Below are positions 45,065 through 54,494 of a DNA stretch of 64,000 bases, piece after piece. The notes beneath the pieces were generated by a model, which did no database searches, was not told where the DNA came from, and saw only the letters and a list, made by a program, of their open reading frames with translations. The stretch's first letter is position 1, and each line of letters begins with the position of its first letter. The position numbers and the translations under genes were made by a program. The DNA comes from Acinetobacter courvalinii (GTDB lineage Bacteria; Pseudomonadota; Gammaproteobacteria; Pseudomonadales; Moraxellaceae): the NCBI RefSeq assembly GCF_014635545.1, contig NZ_BMDA01000003.1:124001-188000 (forward strand). The letters run 5' to 3'.

Positions 45065-45523
45065 TCAGGATAAATCTAAATGAAAGAATTGATTATAGGG
45101 TGATTCGTTATATTCTGCGAAAGCCGCGCCTTCAATAAAACCAAACTTCTTATAAAGTTTGATTGCGGCATCAAAGTGAACGTCTTTTCCCGTTTCTAAA
45201 CTGATTCGTTGATAGTGACGTTGCCGAGCGAGTTTTAATAAAAATTCAAGCAGTTGTGCTGCGACGCCTTGACGCAAATGATCAGGATGAGTCCGCATAG
45301 ACTTGATTTCTGCATGGTCGGGTGTCAGCTCTTGGATTGCGCCACAGCCCAGTAATTGATCGTCATTCCATAAGGTATAAAAACTAATAGAATCTTTTTG
45401 CAAACTACTCAGGTCTAATGCAAAACTATGTTCAATAGGTGTGTTCTGATGCAGGCCATACAAATGGAGATGAATGAGATTTTGGACTTGTGGGTGAGTG
45501 AAATCACCTTTTTTTATGATCAT
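45065..45523 (-). CDS. GNAT N-acetyltransferase
   Basis: A 152-residue acetyltransferase. The acetyl-CoA site is MRTHPDHLRQGVAAQLLEFLL, followed by RISLETGKDVHFDAAIKLYKKFGF, the family's common C-terminal motif. Resembles YsnE-type GNAT enzymes. Substrate unknown. It converges on the P-loop kinase gene with a 37-base gap and no clear terminator. Confidence 0.85.
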   Translation of the reverse strand: MIIKKGDFTHPQVQNLIHLHLYGLHQNTPIEHSFALDLSSLQKDSISFYTLWNDDQLLGCGAIQELTPDHAEIKSMRTHPDHLRQGVAAQLLEFLLKLARQRHYQRISLETGKDVHFDAAIKLYKKFGFIEGAAFAEYNESPYNQFFHLDLS

Positions 45524-45616
45524 TGTTGTTCAAGCTTATCGTAAAATTAAGCTTATTTTTTACCATAGTTTTAAAAGAGCGTTCAACAATCTCTGGTTGA
45601 ACACTCGAATGAAAAA

Positions 45617-46630
45617 TTAGTTGTGATGCCCGTGCAATTGACGGTATAGACCTGGGGTGACACCTGTCCATTTCTTAAAGGCACGGTGGAAGGTACTGGT
45701 TTCACTAAAGCCCACTTGCTGCGCTACATCTTCAAGAGTGAGATTTGGAGTCAACAATAAATGAATCGCCGCATCACGACGCAAGGCATCTTTAACCCCT
45801 TGGTAGCTTTTACCTTCGGCAGCCAAACGGCGACGCAAGGTTTGCGGTGATAAGTACAACATTGCAGCAACATCATTAAGCGTTGGCATTTCTTCGCCAA
45901 TCTGGCTCTTTAATACATCACGAATACGTGAAGTAAGTGAGTTGGTGTTTTTGAATTTTACTAACAGTTGTGCTGGTGCAGCTTTCAGGAATTCTTCTAA
46001 AGTCTTTTCATCCTGACGGATCGGGAGATCAAGATAATCCGCTGCAAAAGTAATTTCGGTACGTGGCGCATCAAACTGCATGACCGGAGCGAAGAATAAT
46101 GCATCATATTCATCGGCATGATTAGGACGTTCATAACCAAAATGAACACGTTCTAAAGGGAGACGACGTTCGATTAACCATGAAGCAAGACCGTGCCAGA
46201 TCATTAACATGCTTTCGGTAATAAAGTGATCCGGATCTAGGGCTTTAGGAATGTGCGGAACCAAACGGGCTTCATGCTTGTCACGTTCCAGGCTGACCGC
46301 CCACTCATCGCCAAATAACTTGTAGAACTGAGATGAAAGTTCCAGTGCTTGTCCCAGTGTCTTGGAATGAATAATCAATTGACACATGATGGCAAAAGTA
46401 CCAAGTCGGCGTGGTTGTACATCAAAACCGACATGTTCGTCTTGAGTAACCATCCATAACATCTTGATAAAACGGGTGTACTGCTCTGGAGAGATTCGAG
46501 CTTTCGGTTGGCGCAGTAACTCTGCTTCTATACCGACATGTGAAAGTAACGTTTCAACGTCCATGCCTAGGCGTTTAACACCTGTTAAAGCCGCATTCAC
46601 GAAGTGGATGCTGATCGTATCACGGCTCAT
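45617..46630 (-). CDS. AraC-family transcriptional regulator (OruR-like)
   Basis: A 337-residue regulator with an N-terminal Arabinose_bd-type domain (LGTFAIMCQLIIHSKTLGQALELSSQFY) and a C-terminal double HTH (NDVAAMLYLSPQTLRRRLAAE; LEDVAQQVGFSETSTFHRAF), then KWTGVTPGLYR. ATG 46630 has GAAGGA upstream; the ORF extends to 46735 without support. It is divergent from the CoA transferase across a 478-base region that includes a long inverted repeat, so it may control that gene. Confidence 0.88.
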   Translation of the reverse strand: MSRDTISIHFVNAALTGVKRLGMDVETLLSHVGIEAELLRQPKARISPEQYTRFIKMLWMVTQDEHVGFDVQPRRLGTFAIMCQLIIHSKTLGQALELSSQFYKLFGDEWAVSLERDKHEARLVPHIPKALDPDHFITESMLMIWHGLASWLIERRLPLERVHFGYERPNHADEYDALFFAPVMQFDAPRTEITFAADYLDLPIRQDEKTLEEFLKAAPAQLLVKFKNTNSLTSRIRDVLKSQIGEEMPTLNDVAAMLYLSPQTLRRRLAAEGKSYQGVKDALRRDAAIHLLLTPNLTLEDVAQQVGFSETSTFHRAFKKWTGVTPGLYRQLHGHHN

Positions 46631-47108
46631 ATTGAATCCTTCAGTTTCTTTACTATTCACGATAATTGACCTAAATAACCGTCTAAAATAAAAAGGGCTT
46701 GTTAGTTGATCAGATATAGCTGCGACAATAGACATTTTTTAGATGATACAAGGCATGGCTTGTGAAGTTTAGTACTTCTAAATGAGCATGACATAACGCA
46801 GTAGCATCAAAAAATGCCTTTGTCCCGTAGGGTTGTGGCAAAAATTTCCTCATCCATCGTTATGAAACTCGGAAATGAATTATCATTCCTGTCGTTTCAT
46901 GTCTCGTCTGATAAAATTTTTGCTGACAACGCAACATATATATGATCAATTAACAAGCCCTATGGCAATTGACAAGAAAAATAATTGCGCCTTGTATACA
47001 TGTTAAATTGCCGAAACTATCAAGGTAAATGGCTGAACATGACATTGTTTTTGTGTTTATCCACACCTAGTATAAAAGAAAATTTGAACAAATTGAGTAA
47101 AAATTATC
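46631..47108. other. Divergent intergenic region with long inverted repeat
   Basis: The 478 bases between the AraC regulator and the CoA transferase hold a 19-base inverted repeat with one mismatch: 46694-46712 and 46943-46961. With gaps the similarity extends inward, through ATATA and TGCG, to about 30 bases or more. The repeats frame a 268-base segment with no ORF. No target-site duplication flanks it. Confidence 0.6.
46694..46961. repeat. Segment bounded by 19-base imperfect inverted repeats
   Basis: Left arm AGGGCTTGTTAGTTGATCA, right arm TGATCAATTAACAAGCCCT (18 of 19 complementary). This could be a small MITE-like element or a pair of operator arms for the divergent genes. The flanks (TAAAA and ATGGC) are not duplicated. 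Confidence 0.6.
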
Positions 47109-48227
47109 ATGCCATCTGCTCTAAAAGGATTGAAAGTCCTCGATTTTTCTACTTTATTACCAGGACCATTTGCCAGTATGTACCTTGCCGACATGGGTGC
47201 AGAAGTTATCCATATTGAATCTCCAACACGTCCCGATCTGGTAAGGATTATGCCACCCTATGCGAATGGTCAGGCCACTGCACATAGTTATCTCAATCGA
47301 AACAAGCAGTCAATCGCACTCGATCTAAAAGATGCCGCCAATATTGAACTGATCAAAACTAAAATCTCCGAGTTCGATATTGTACTGGAGCAGTTCCGTC
47401 CAGATGTAATGCGCCGTTTAGGTCTGGACTATGAAACCCTGGCTGAGATTAACCCAAGATTGATCTATTGCTCAATTACCGGCTATGGTCAGACAGGCGC
47501 CTATAAAGACCGGGCCGGGCATGACATTAACTATTTAGCCTTGGCTGGCGTTTCTGGACATAGTGGTCGTCAGGATAGTGGCCCACCGCCTTTAGGGATT
47601 CAGATTGCCGATGTCGCAGGCGGTTCTTTACATGCCGTGATTGGTATTCTTGCCGCCGTAGTTGAGCGTCAACGCAGTGGCTTGGGACAGTATATTGATA
47701 TTTCTATGACCGATTGTGTCGCTAGTCTGAATAGTATGGCCGCATCCGCCAGTCTGGCCGGGCAGACGCCGCAAGCACCCGAAGCTGGCATGCTCAATGG
47801 CGCAAGCTTCTATGATTATTATGAAACCAAAGATGGGCGTTATTTTTCGGTTGGAAGTTTAGAGCCACAATTTATGGCGGGTTTGGCTGCTGCTTTAGAC
47901 TTACCTCTATTGCTGGCAAAAGGTGCCTCTTTTGATCCTGAAGATCGTCAAGCAGTCAAGCATGCGCTGCAAGAGAAGTTTAAAACCCAGAATTTTTCAG
48001 AATGGCAACATCTGTTCCAGAGTCTGGATATTTGTGTGGAACCGGTACTCAGTCTGGATGAAGCATTGGTCTCGCCAATGGCCCAACAACGCGGCTGGGT
48101 GGTGGATGTGCCTTTATCTGGAAATACTTCACAAACTGAGCCACAGTTGGCCTGTCCTATTAAGTTTTCCCGTTCTCAAATGAAGTATGCCTTTATCGGG
48201 CAGGGGCTGGGTGAGGGTAAGTGGTAG
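47109..48227 (+). CDS. CaiB/BaiF-family CoA transferase (racemase-like)
   Basis: A 372-residue class III CoA transferase. GLKVLDFSTLLPGPFASMYLAD..GAEVIHIE is the family N-terminus. The catalytic Asp is in KDRAGHDINYLALAG, and NRNKQSIALDLKD precedes it. The similarity is close to alpha-methylacyl-CoA racemase. The reaction could be CoA transfer or epimerisation of 2-methylacyl-CoA. It is divergent from the AraC regulator, which suggests inducible use of an organic acid or branched acyl-CoA. Confidence 0.85.
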   Translation: MPSALKGLKVLDFSTLLPGPFASMYLADMGAEVIHIESPTRPDLVRIMPPYANGQATAHSYLNRNKQSIALDLKDAANIELIKTKISEFDIVLEQFRPDVMRRLGLDYETLAEINPRLIYCSITGYGQTGAYKDRAGHDINYLALAGVSGHSGRQDSGPPPLGIQIADVAGGSLHAVIGILAAVVERQRSGLGQYIDISMTDCVASLNSMAASASLAGQTPQAPEAGMLNGASFYDYYETKDGRYFSVGSLEPQFMAGLAAALDLPLLLAKGASFDPEDRQAVKHALQEKFKTQNFSEWQHLFQSLDICVEPVLSLDEALVSPMAQQRGWVVDVPLSGNTSQTEPQLACPIKFSRSQMKYAFIGQGLGEGKW

Positions 48228-48350
48228 AAAATATGTGCGACTAATCACTGATTGTTAAAATATTGTACAGATTGTTAACATTTTGAATAAGTTGTAATTT
48301 AAAAATAAGAGTAACCTTTTATACACAATAACATAAAAGGTTACGTAAAC

Positions 48351-49595
48351 ATGACAATCTCTAAGTCTTTGATTGTTTCTTGTTTATCCGTTCTATCATT
48401 GAGTCTTTTTGCACATCAAACTCAAGCCGCTTCTCCTGCCTTTGACCCAAATGGTCAATGGCTGTTTGGTGATTGGAACGGTCAACGCACGGCGTTGCAA
48501 GAACAGGGTTACAAATTTTCTGCTGATTACACGGGTGAATTTGCAGGGGTTTTAGATTCTAAACAGCACTCAAGCCATGGCAGTGAATTCACTGGACAAC
48601 TGGCTTTGGGTACCAACTTCGACCTGAATAAAATTTTAGGTTGGCAAGATACTGAGGCACAGATCACAGTCACTTACCGTGATGGTCAGTCTTTGTCACA
48701 AACTGCAGTGGGTTTACAAGGCCACCAGAGTTCTGTACAGGAAGTCTGGGGTCGTGGTCAAACTTGGCGCCTGACGGATCTCTGGATCAAAAAGAAATTT
48801 TTAGATCAGGCCTTAGATATTAAAGTCGGTCGTTTTGGTGAAGGTGAAGATTTCAACAGCTTTGCCTGTGACTTCCAGAACCTGGCTTTATGTGGTTCGC
48901 AGGTCGGTAACTGGGTCGGCGATCAATGGTACAACTGGCCAGTTAGCCAGTGGGCATTACGTGTCAAATACAACTTGCAGCCTGACCTGTATGCACAAAT
49001 CGGGGCGTACGAATACAACCCTGAAAACTTGCAGCGTGGTAAAGGTTTCAATTTAAGTACGGATGGTTCACGTGGTGCGATTATCCCGGCTGAAGTGGTG
49101 TGGACGCCAAAACTCGGTGCATTGTCTTTACCTGGCGAATACCGTTTTGGCTACTACTACAGTACGGCTGATGCCGCAGAAATTGAAAATCCTGCCAAGA
49201 CTGGACACAAACAAGGTGGCTGGTTCACCGTAAAACAACAGTTAACCCGTCATGATGGTCAGTCGGATCGTGGTTTAACTGGTTTCGTCAATGTCACGGT
49301 ACATGATTCCAAAACCAATGCAGTTAAAGACATGCAAAATGTCGGTCTGATCTATAAAGGTTTACTGGACCAGCGTCCGCAAGACGAACTGGCTTTGGGT
49401 GTCGCACGTATCCATGCCAATGATGAAAATAACAGTTTGCTGGATGAAGAGTACAACACCGAGTTGTATTACGGCATTCATGCCACCAACTGGCTCACCA
49501 TCCGTCCAAATATTCAATATGTACACCATGTGGGCGCATTGAAAGATGGCGATAAAACATGGGTGGGCGGCATCAAGTTCCAAACCATTTTCTAA
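48351..49595 (+). CDS. Carbohydrate porin, OprB family
   Basis: Outer membrane beta-barrel of 414 residues with a Sec signal (about 1-26). The mature start FDPNGQWLFGDWNGQRTALQEQGY matches the OprB family's WlfGdwgG.R..L...G opening, and the C-terminus GGIKFQTIF ends in an aromatic residue. OprB-type porins admit glucose and other sugars. The location directly upstream of gcd fits a joint role: sugar entry to the periplasm, then oxidation there. One strand-rich region contains two Cys (about 178 and 186) that may form a loop disulfide. Confidence 0.88.
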   Translation: MTISKSLIVSCLSVLSLSLFAHQTQAASPAFDPNGQWLFGDWNGQRTALQEQGYKFSADYTGEFAGVLDSKQHSSHGSEFTGQLALGTNFDLNKILGWQDTEAQITVTYRDGQSLSQTAVGLQGHQSSVQEVWGRGQTWRLTDLWIKKKFLDQALDIKVGRFGEGEDFNSFACDFQNLALCGSQVGNWVGDQWYNWPVSQWALRVKYNLQPDLYAQIGAYEYNPENLQRGKGFNLSTDGSRGAIIPAEVVWTPKLGALSLPGEYRFGYYYSTADAAEIENPAKTGHKQGGWFTVKQQLTRHDGQSDRGLTGFVNVTVHDSKTNAVKDMQNVGLIYKGLLDQRPQDELALGVARIHANDENNSLLDEEYNTELYYGIHATNWLTIRPNIQYVHHVGALKDGDKTWVGGIKFQTIF

Positions 49596-49611
49596 TTTCG
49601 GTACTCGAGCA

Positions 49612-49707
49612 ATTTTGCAGATGGCGTTCATAAAACGGACTGTATCTGCAAAATACTTGTTGTGATTTGAACTCGACCATCCAGTCGATCATGTCTGCGC
49701 TGGATGG
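49612..49707 (+). promoter_or_regulatory. Two inverted repeats between the porin and gcd
   Basis: First pair ATTTTGCAGAT (49612-49622) and ATCTGCAAAAT (49644-49654), 21 bases apart. Second pair CCATCCAG (49677-49684) and CTGGATGG (49700-49707). Neither is followed by a T-run. They may be processing or attenuation structures in a shared porin-gcd transcript, or operators of gcd. Confidence 0.5.
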
Positions 49708-49739
49708 ATCTACAAATACAAAAGATGCAAGGTGATCTT

Positions 49740-52145
49740 ATGAATCAATCTGCTTCAAAATCTGGGCTTAGAACCTTGACGGTGATCATTATCGCCCTCA
49801 TTGCGTTGTTCTTGCTCATCGGCGGTATCTGGCTTGCTGCAATCGGCGGGTCTTTTTATTATGTAGTTGCAGGTGTGCTGTTGCTGATTGTGGCAGTACA
49901 ACTTTATAAACGCGCTTCAGGCCCGTTATGGGTTTATGCTGCCCTCATGCTCGGAAGTGTGATCTGGGGTATCTGGGAAGTGGGTACAGACTTCTGGGCA
50001 CTGGCACCACGTCTTGATATTCTGGGTATTCTCGGTCTCTGGTTACTCATTCCTGCAGTGACACGTGGTATTGATAATCTGGCATCAAGCAAGGTGGCAT
50101 TATCATCAACCTTAGCAATTGCGATTGTGGTGATGGTGTACTCGATCTTCAATGATCCTCAGGAAATCAATGGCGTAATCCAGACACCACAACCTGCGCA
50201 AGCGAAAGCGGTTGACGGGATTGCACCTGAAGACTGGCCTGCATATGGTCGTAGTCAGGGGGGAGAGCGTTATTCTCCATTGACCCAGATCAATGATAAA
50301 AACGTCAAAGACCTGAAGGTAGCCTGGACCTTGCGTACCGGTGATTTCAGAACTGAAAATGACTCAGGTGAAACCACCAATCAGGTCACGCCAATCAAGA
50401 TTGGCAATAACATGTTTATGTGTACCCCACATCAACATTTAATCTCGATTGACCCGGCAACAGGTAAGGAAAAATGGCGTTTTGATCCTAAACTCAAAAC
50501 CGATAAAACCTTCCAGCATTTAACCTGTCGTGGTGTGATGTACTACGATGCTGCCAATACCACTGAATTTGCGACCAGTTTACAGGCGAAGAAGTCGGCC
50601 TCTACCGAGTGTCCACGTAAAGTCTTCGTTCCGGTTAACGATGGTCGTTTAGTCGCAGTGAATGCAGATACCGGTAAGGCATGTTCTGACTTTGGTCAAA
50701 ATGGTGAAGTGAACTTGCAAGAGTTCATGCCATATGCATACCCAGGTGGTTATAACCCGACATCGCCAGGTGTAGTGTCTGGTACCACTGTCGTGATTGC
50801 AGGTTCAGTAACGGATAACTATTCGAGCAAAGAACCTTCTGGTGTGATTCGTGGTTATGACGTCAATACTGGTAAGCTGTTATGGGTATTTGATACGGGT
50901 GCTGCTGATCCAAATGCGATGCCTGGTCAAGACACAACTTTTGTGCATAACTCACCAAATGCGTGGGCACCGTTGGCCTACGATCCTAAACTGGACATTG
51001 TTTATGTACCGACAGGTGTAGGTACGCCAGATATCTGGGGTGGTGACCGTACCGAACTGAAAGAGCGTTATGCCAACTCAATGCTGGCGATCAATGCAAC
51101 CACAGGTAAACTGGTATGGCATTTCCAGACCACACATCATGACTTGTGGGATATGGATGTTCCATCACAACCTTCATTGGCGGATATTCAGGATAAATCG
51201 GGACAAACTGTGCCAGCGATTTATGTCTTGACCAAAACAGGCAATGCCTTTGTTTTAGATCGCCGTAATGGTCAGCCAATCGTACCGATCACTGAAAAAC
51301 CGGTACCACAAACCGTGAAGTGGGGACCACAGACCAAAGGTGAGTTCTATTCAAAAACCCAACCTTTCTCTGACCTTAACTTAGCACCGAAAGACAAGTT
51401 AACCGATAAAGACATGTGGGGTGCCACCATGTTTGATCAGTTAATGTGTCGCGTGAAATTTAAACGTCTAAACTATGACGGTATCTATACGCCACCTTCA
51501 GAAAATGGCACTTTAGTATTCCCGGGTAATCTCGGTGTATTCGAGTGGGGCGGTATGTCTGTGAATGCAGATCGTCAGGTTGCTGTCATGAATCCGATTG
51601 GCCTGCCATTTGTCAGCCGTTTGGTTCCTGCGGATCCAAACCGTCCTCAAACCGCGAAAGGAGCGGGTACAGAACAAGGCATGCAACCGATGTATGGTAC
51701 GCCATATGGGGTTGAAATCAGTCCGTTCTTGTCACCATTCGGCTTACCGTGTAAACAACCGGGCTGGGGCTATGTGGCGGGTGTGGATTTGAAAACCCAT
51801 GATGTCGTCTGGAAAAAACGTATCGGGACTATCCGTGACAGCTTGCCAAATCTATTCCAGTTGCCAGCAGTGAAAATTGGGGTACCGGGTCTAGGTGGTT
51901 CAATCTCGACTGCCGGTAACGTGATGTTTGTGGGTGCAACCCAAGATAACTACATCCGTGCCTTCAATGTTTCAAATGGCGACAAGTTATGGGAAGCACG
52001 TTTGCCAGCTGGTGGACAGGCAACACCGATGACTTATGAAGCCAACGGTAAACAATATGTGGTGATTATGGCCGGTGGACATGGTTCATTTGGTACCAAA
52101 ATGGGTGATTATTTAGTTGCTTATGCTTTGCCAGATAAGAACTAA
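49740..52145 (+). CDS. gcd: Membrane-bound PQQ-dependent glucose dehydrogenase
   Basis: An 801-residue inner membrane enzyme, the length of the known Acinetobacter GDH-A. Five TMs occupy the first ~150 residues. The PQQ beta-propeller faces the periplasm: DWPAYGRSQGGERYSPLTQI, HQHLISIDPATGKEKW, TCRGVMYYD, TTHHDLWDMDVPSQPSL and LVWHFQTTHHD supply PQQ and Ca2+ contacts. It oxidises glucose (aldoses) to the lactone and passes electrons to ubiquinone. AAGGTGA lies six bases before ATG 49740; an upstream ATG at 49704 is not needed. No pqq genes are in the window. Confidence 0.96.
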   Translation: MNQSASKSGLRTLTVIIIALIALFLLIGGIWLAAIGGSFYYVVAGVLLLIVAVQLYKRASGPLWVYAALMLGSVIWGIWEVGTDFWALAPRLDILGILGLWLLIPAVTRGIDNLASSKVALSSTLAIAIVVMVYSIFNDPQEINGVIQTPQPAQAKAVDGIAPEDWPAYGRSQGGERYSPLTQINDKNVKDLKVAWTLRTGDFRTENDSGETTNQVTPIKIGNNMFMCTPHQHLISIDPATGKEKWRFDPKLKTDKTFQHLTCRGVMYYDAANTTEFATSLQAKKSASTECPRKVFVPVNDGRLVAVNADTGKACSDFGQNGEVNLQEFMPYAYPGGYNPTSPGVVSGTTVVIAGSVTDNYSSKEPSGVIRGYDVNTGKLLWVFDTGAADPNAMPGQDTTFVHNSPNAWAPLAYDPKLDIVYVPTGVGTPDIWGGDRTELKERYANSMLAINATTGKLVWHFQTTHHDLWDMDVPSQPSLADIQDKSGQTVPAIYVLTKTGNAFVLDRRNGQPIVPITEKPVPQTVKWGPQTKGEFYSKTQPFSDLNLAPKDKLTDKDMWGATMFDQLMCRVKFKRLNYDGIYTPPSENGTLVFPGNLGVFEWGGMSVNADRQVAVMNPIGLPFVSRLVPADPNRPQTAKGAGTEQGMQPMYGTPYGVEISPFLSPFGLPCKQPGWGYVAGVDLKTHDVVWKKRIGTIRDSLPNLFQLPAVKIGVPGLGGSISTAGNVMFVGATQDNYIRAFNVSNGDKLWEARLPAGGQATPMTYEANGKQYVVIMAGGHGSFGTKMGDYLVAYALPDKN

Positions 52146-52165
52146 TTTCATTTAGAAATCATCTT

Positions 52166-52198
52166 AAAAAGCCCGGATTCGTCTGGGCTTTTTCTTTT
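52166..52198 (+). terminator. gcd terminator
   Basis: AAAAAGCCC and GGGCTTTTT pair around a short loop, followed by T-rich sequence, 20 bases past the gcd stop. Confidence 0.88.
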
Positions 52199-52318
52199 TA
52201 TGGCAATTAGATAGGCTTATCAATAAAACCGTTATTAAATATGCAAAAAAAGCATTTTGTTGATGAATGAAAGCTCGCTATGCTAGTCGCCTTTATAATG
52301 AATGACTAGCCATACGCC

Positions 52319-53962
52319 ATGTATTTATATACGGATTTCGATCAACAACTGATTAACCAACGTGTTGCTCAGTTTCGTGATCAGACAGAACGCTATTTAG
52401 CAGGAAAATTAACAGAAGACGAATATCGTCCACTACGTTTGCAAAATGGTTTATACGTGCAACGTTATGCGCCAATGCTCCGTATCGCTGTGCCGTATGG
52501 CTTGATGAATACCAAACAACTCAGAAAAATTGCTGAAATTGCGACGGAATATGACCGTGGTTATGCCCACGTTTCCACCCGTCAAAATATTCAGTTGAAC
52601 TGGCCTGCATTAGAAAATGTGCCTGATATTCTTGCTGAACTGGCCACAGTGCAAATGCATGCGGTACAAACTTCGGGTAACTGTATCCGTAATACCACCA
52701 CAGATCAGTTTGCGGGTGTTGTAGCAGGTGAGATTGCTGATCCACGTCCGACCTGTGAGTTGATTCGCCAGTGGAGTACTTTCCATCCTGAATTTGCCTT
52801 CTTGCCACGTAAGTTCAAGATTGCAGTATCTGCCTTGCAAGAGAAAGACCGTGCTGCAACAGCATTCCATGATATCGGTGTTTATCTGGTGCGTAATGAT
52901 GCGGGTGAAATGGGCTATAAGATCATGGCAGGTGGTGGTTTGGGCCGTACCCCGATCATTGGTAGCGTGATTCGTGAATTCTTGCCGCGCGAAGATCTGA
53001 TTGCCTATCTTGAGGCGACCTTACGTGTTTATAACTTACATGGCCGTCGTGATAACAAATATAAAGCACGTATCAAGATTCTGGTAAAAGCATTAACACC
53101 AGAAGTATTTGCGCAAAAAGTTGAAGCTGAATTTGAACACACTCGTGAAGCGTTAAAGATTCAACCTGAAATCTTGAAAAAAATGGATGAAGAATTTACG
53201 CCATTTGATTATCAGGATCTGGAAGATCAAGACTTCACAGCGCTGTTTGCCGAGCATCCGAAATTCAAACAGTGGTTTAACGTCAATACCAATGCACATA
53301 AAGTGAAAGGCTATCGTATTGTTACGATTTCTTTGAAACGTGCAGGGGTTGCGCCTGGTGATGTCACTTCTGAAGAAATGAACTTAATCGCAGACTTGGC
53401 GGATAAGTACACCTTTGGTGAGTTCCGTACCACGCACGAACAAAACATTTCATTGGTGGACGTACCACAGAAAGATTTATTTGAATTGTGGCAAACGCTG
53501 GAACATCACAACATGGCGCGTGCGCATATCGGCTTTATTACCGATATCATCTGCTGCCCAGGTGGGGATTTCTGTTCATTGGCCAATGCCAAATCAATTC
53601 CAATTTCAGAAGCGATTAGCCGCCGTTTTGAAGATTTAGATACGATTTACAATCTTGGCGAGCTTGACCTGAATATCTCAGGCTGTATGAACGCGTGTGG
53701 CCATCACCATGTTGGCAATATTGGTATTCTCGGGGTTGATAAAAAAGGTGCTGAGTTCTATCAAATCACTTTAGGTGGTCATGCAGATCATGATGCATCT
53801 TTAGGCGATATCTTAGGCCCATCTTTTGCTGCTGATGCTGTACCTGATGTGATTGAAGAAATCCTGAATACTTACCTTGATTTGCGTAATGAAGGTGAGC
53901 GTTTTATTGATACCTATCGCCGTGTTGGCATTCAACCATTCAAGGAGCGTGCTTATGCTTAA
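52319..53962 (+). CDS. cysI: Sulfite reductase hemoprotein (nitrite/sulfite reductase family)
   Basis: A 547-residue siroheme and [4Fe-4S] enzyme reducing sulfite to sulfide for cysteine synthesis. Two ferredoxin-like half domains open with LRIAVPYGLMNTKQLRKIAE and GEFRTTHEQNISLVDV. The cluster/siroheme Cys are in CCPGGDFCSLA and SGCMNACGHHHVGN. GNCIRNTTTDQFAGV contributes substrate-binding residues. It could be called a nitrite reductase by family, but the co-transcribed DUF934 gene points to assimilatory sulfite reduction. Confidence 0.9.
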   Translation: MYLYTDFDQQLINQRVAQFRDQTERYLAGKLTEDEYRPLRLQNGLYVQRYAPMLRIAVPYGLMNTKQLRKIAEIATEYDRGYAHVSTRQNIQLNWPALENVPDILAELATVQMHAVQTSGNCIRNTTTDQFAGVVAGEIADPRPTCELIRQWSTFHPEFAFLPRKFKIAVSALQEKDRAATAFHDIGVYLVRNDAGEMGYKIMAGGGLGRTPIIGSVIREFLPREDLIAYLEATLRVYNLHGRRDNKYKARIKILVKALTPEVFAQKVEAEFEHTREALKIQPEILKKMDEEFTPFDYQDLEDQDFTALFAEHPKFKQWFNVNTNAHKVKGYRIVTISLKRAGVAPGDVTSEEMNLIADLADKYTFGEFRTTHEQNISLVDVPQKDLFELWQTLEHHNMARAHIGFITDIICCPGGDFCSLANAKSIPISEAISRRFEDLDTIYNLGELDLNISGCMNACGHHHVGNIGILGVDKKGAEFYQITLGGHADHDASLGDILGPSFAADAVPDVIEEILNTYLDLRNEGERFIDTYRRVGIQPFKERAYA

Positions 53963-54440
53963 TACATCGCTACAAGTGCTGTCTAAAGATGGCACGATTG
54001 CAGACAATACCTATCAGGTCATTGCAGAAGATGGTACGCTTCCTCAAGGTGATGTGGTATTAACCACGGCACAACTTGATCAATTGGCACAGGTACAGGG
54101 CAAAAAAGCGTTGTACATTACTGTGAATGATTCTCCTGAAACTCATCAATTTCCGTTAAATGAATTTGATGCGATCTTTATTGAGTTTGCCGGTTTTAAT
54201 GATGGCCGTGGTTATTCATTTGCGGCCTTATTGCGCCGTCAGGGTTACCAAGGTGAGTTACGTGCGGTTGGTGATATCTTCAAGGACGTTTTAAATTATT
54301 TAAAACGTTCTGGCTTTGATACTTTTGTGGTGAAAGAAGGTAAGGACATTCATGAAGCCGCTGCGGGTCTTCAGGATTTTACCAACCCTTATCAGGCTTC
54401 AACTGCCGTGCCGCAAGCAAGTTATCAGACCGGGGCTTAA
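53955..54440 (+). CDS. DUF934 protein (sulfite reduction accessory)
   Basis: A 161-residue soluble protein of the DUF934 family, always found next to sulfite reductase in proteobacteria. LNEFDAIFIEFAGFNDGRGYSFAALLRRQGYQGELRAVGDIFKDVLNYLKRSGFDTFVV is the recognisable core (about 70-130). AAGGAG seven bases upstream sets ATG 53955, which overlaps cysI by eight bases. It is thought to help sulfite reduction, possibly in electron delivery, but no activity is established. Confidence 0.85.
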   Translation: MLNTSLQVLSKDGTIADNTYQVIAEDGTLPQGDVVLTTAQLDQLAQVQGKKALYITVNDSPETHQFPLNEFDAIFIEFAGFNDGRGYSFAALLRRQGYQGELRAVGDIFKDVLNYLKRSGFDTFVVKEGKDIHEAAAGLQDFTNPYQASTAVPQASYQTGA

Positions 54441-54452
54441 ACCTTCTGTAAT

Positions 54453-54482
54453 AAAAAAGCTGAACTCTGGTTCAGCTTTTTT
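54453..54482. terminator. Bidirectional terminator
   Basis: AAAAAAGCTGAAC and GTTCAGCTTTTTT pair around TCTG. It ends the cysI operon (+) and the VOC-family gene (-). Confidence 0.9.
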
Positions 54483-54494
54483 ATTTTCTCAAGC

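Noticed and set aside
46694-46961. Insertion sequence
   Set aside because: Inverted repeats exist but no transposase ORF and no target-site duplication; only a MITE-like or operator reading remains.
46985-47218. 77-codon plus-strand frame before the CoA transferase
   Set aside because: It overlaps the conserved N-terminus of the CoA transferase in another frame and resembles no family.
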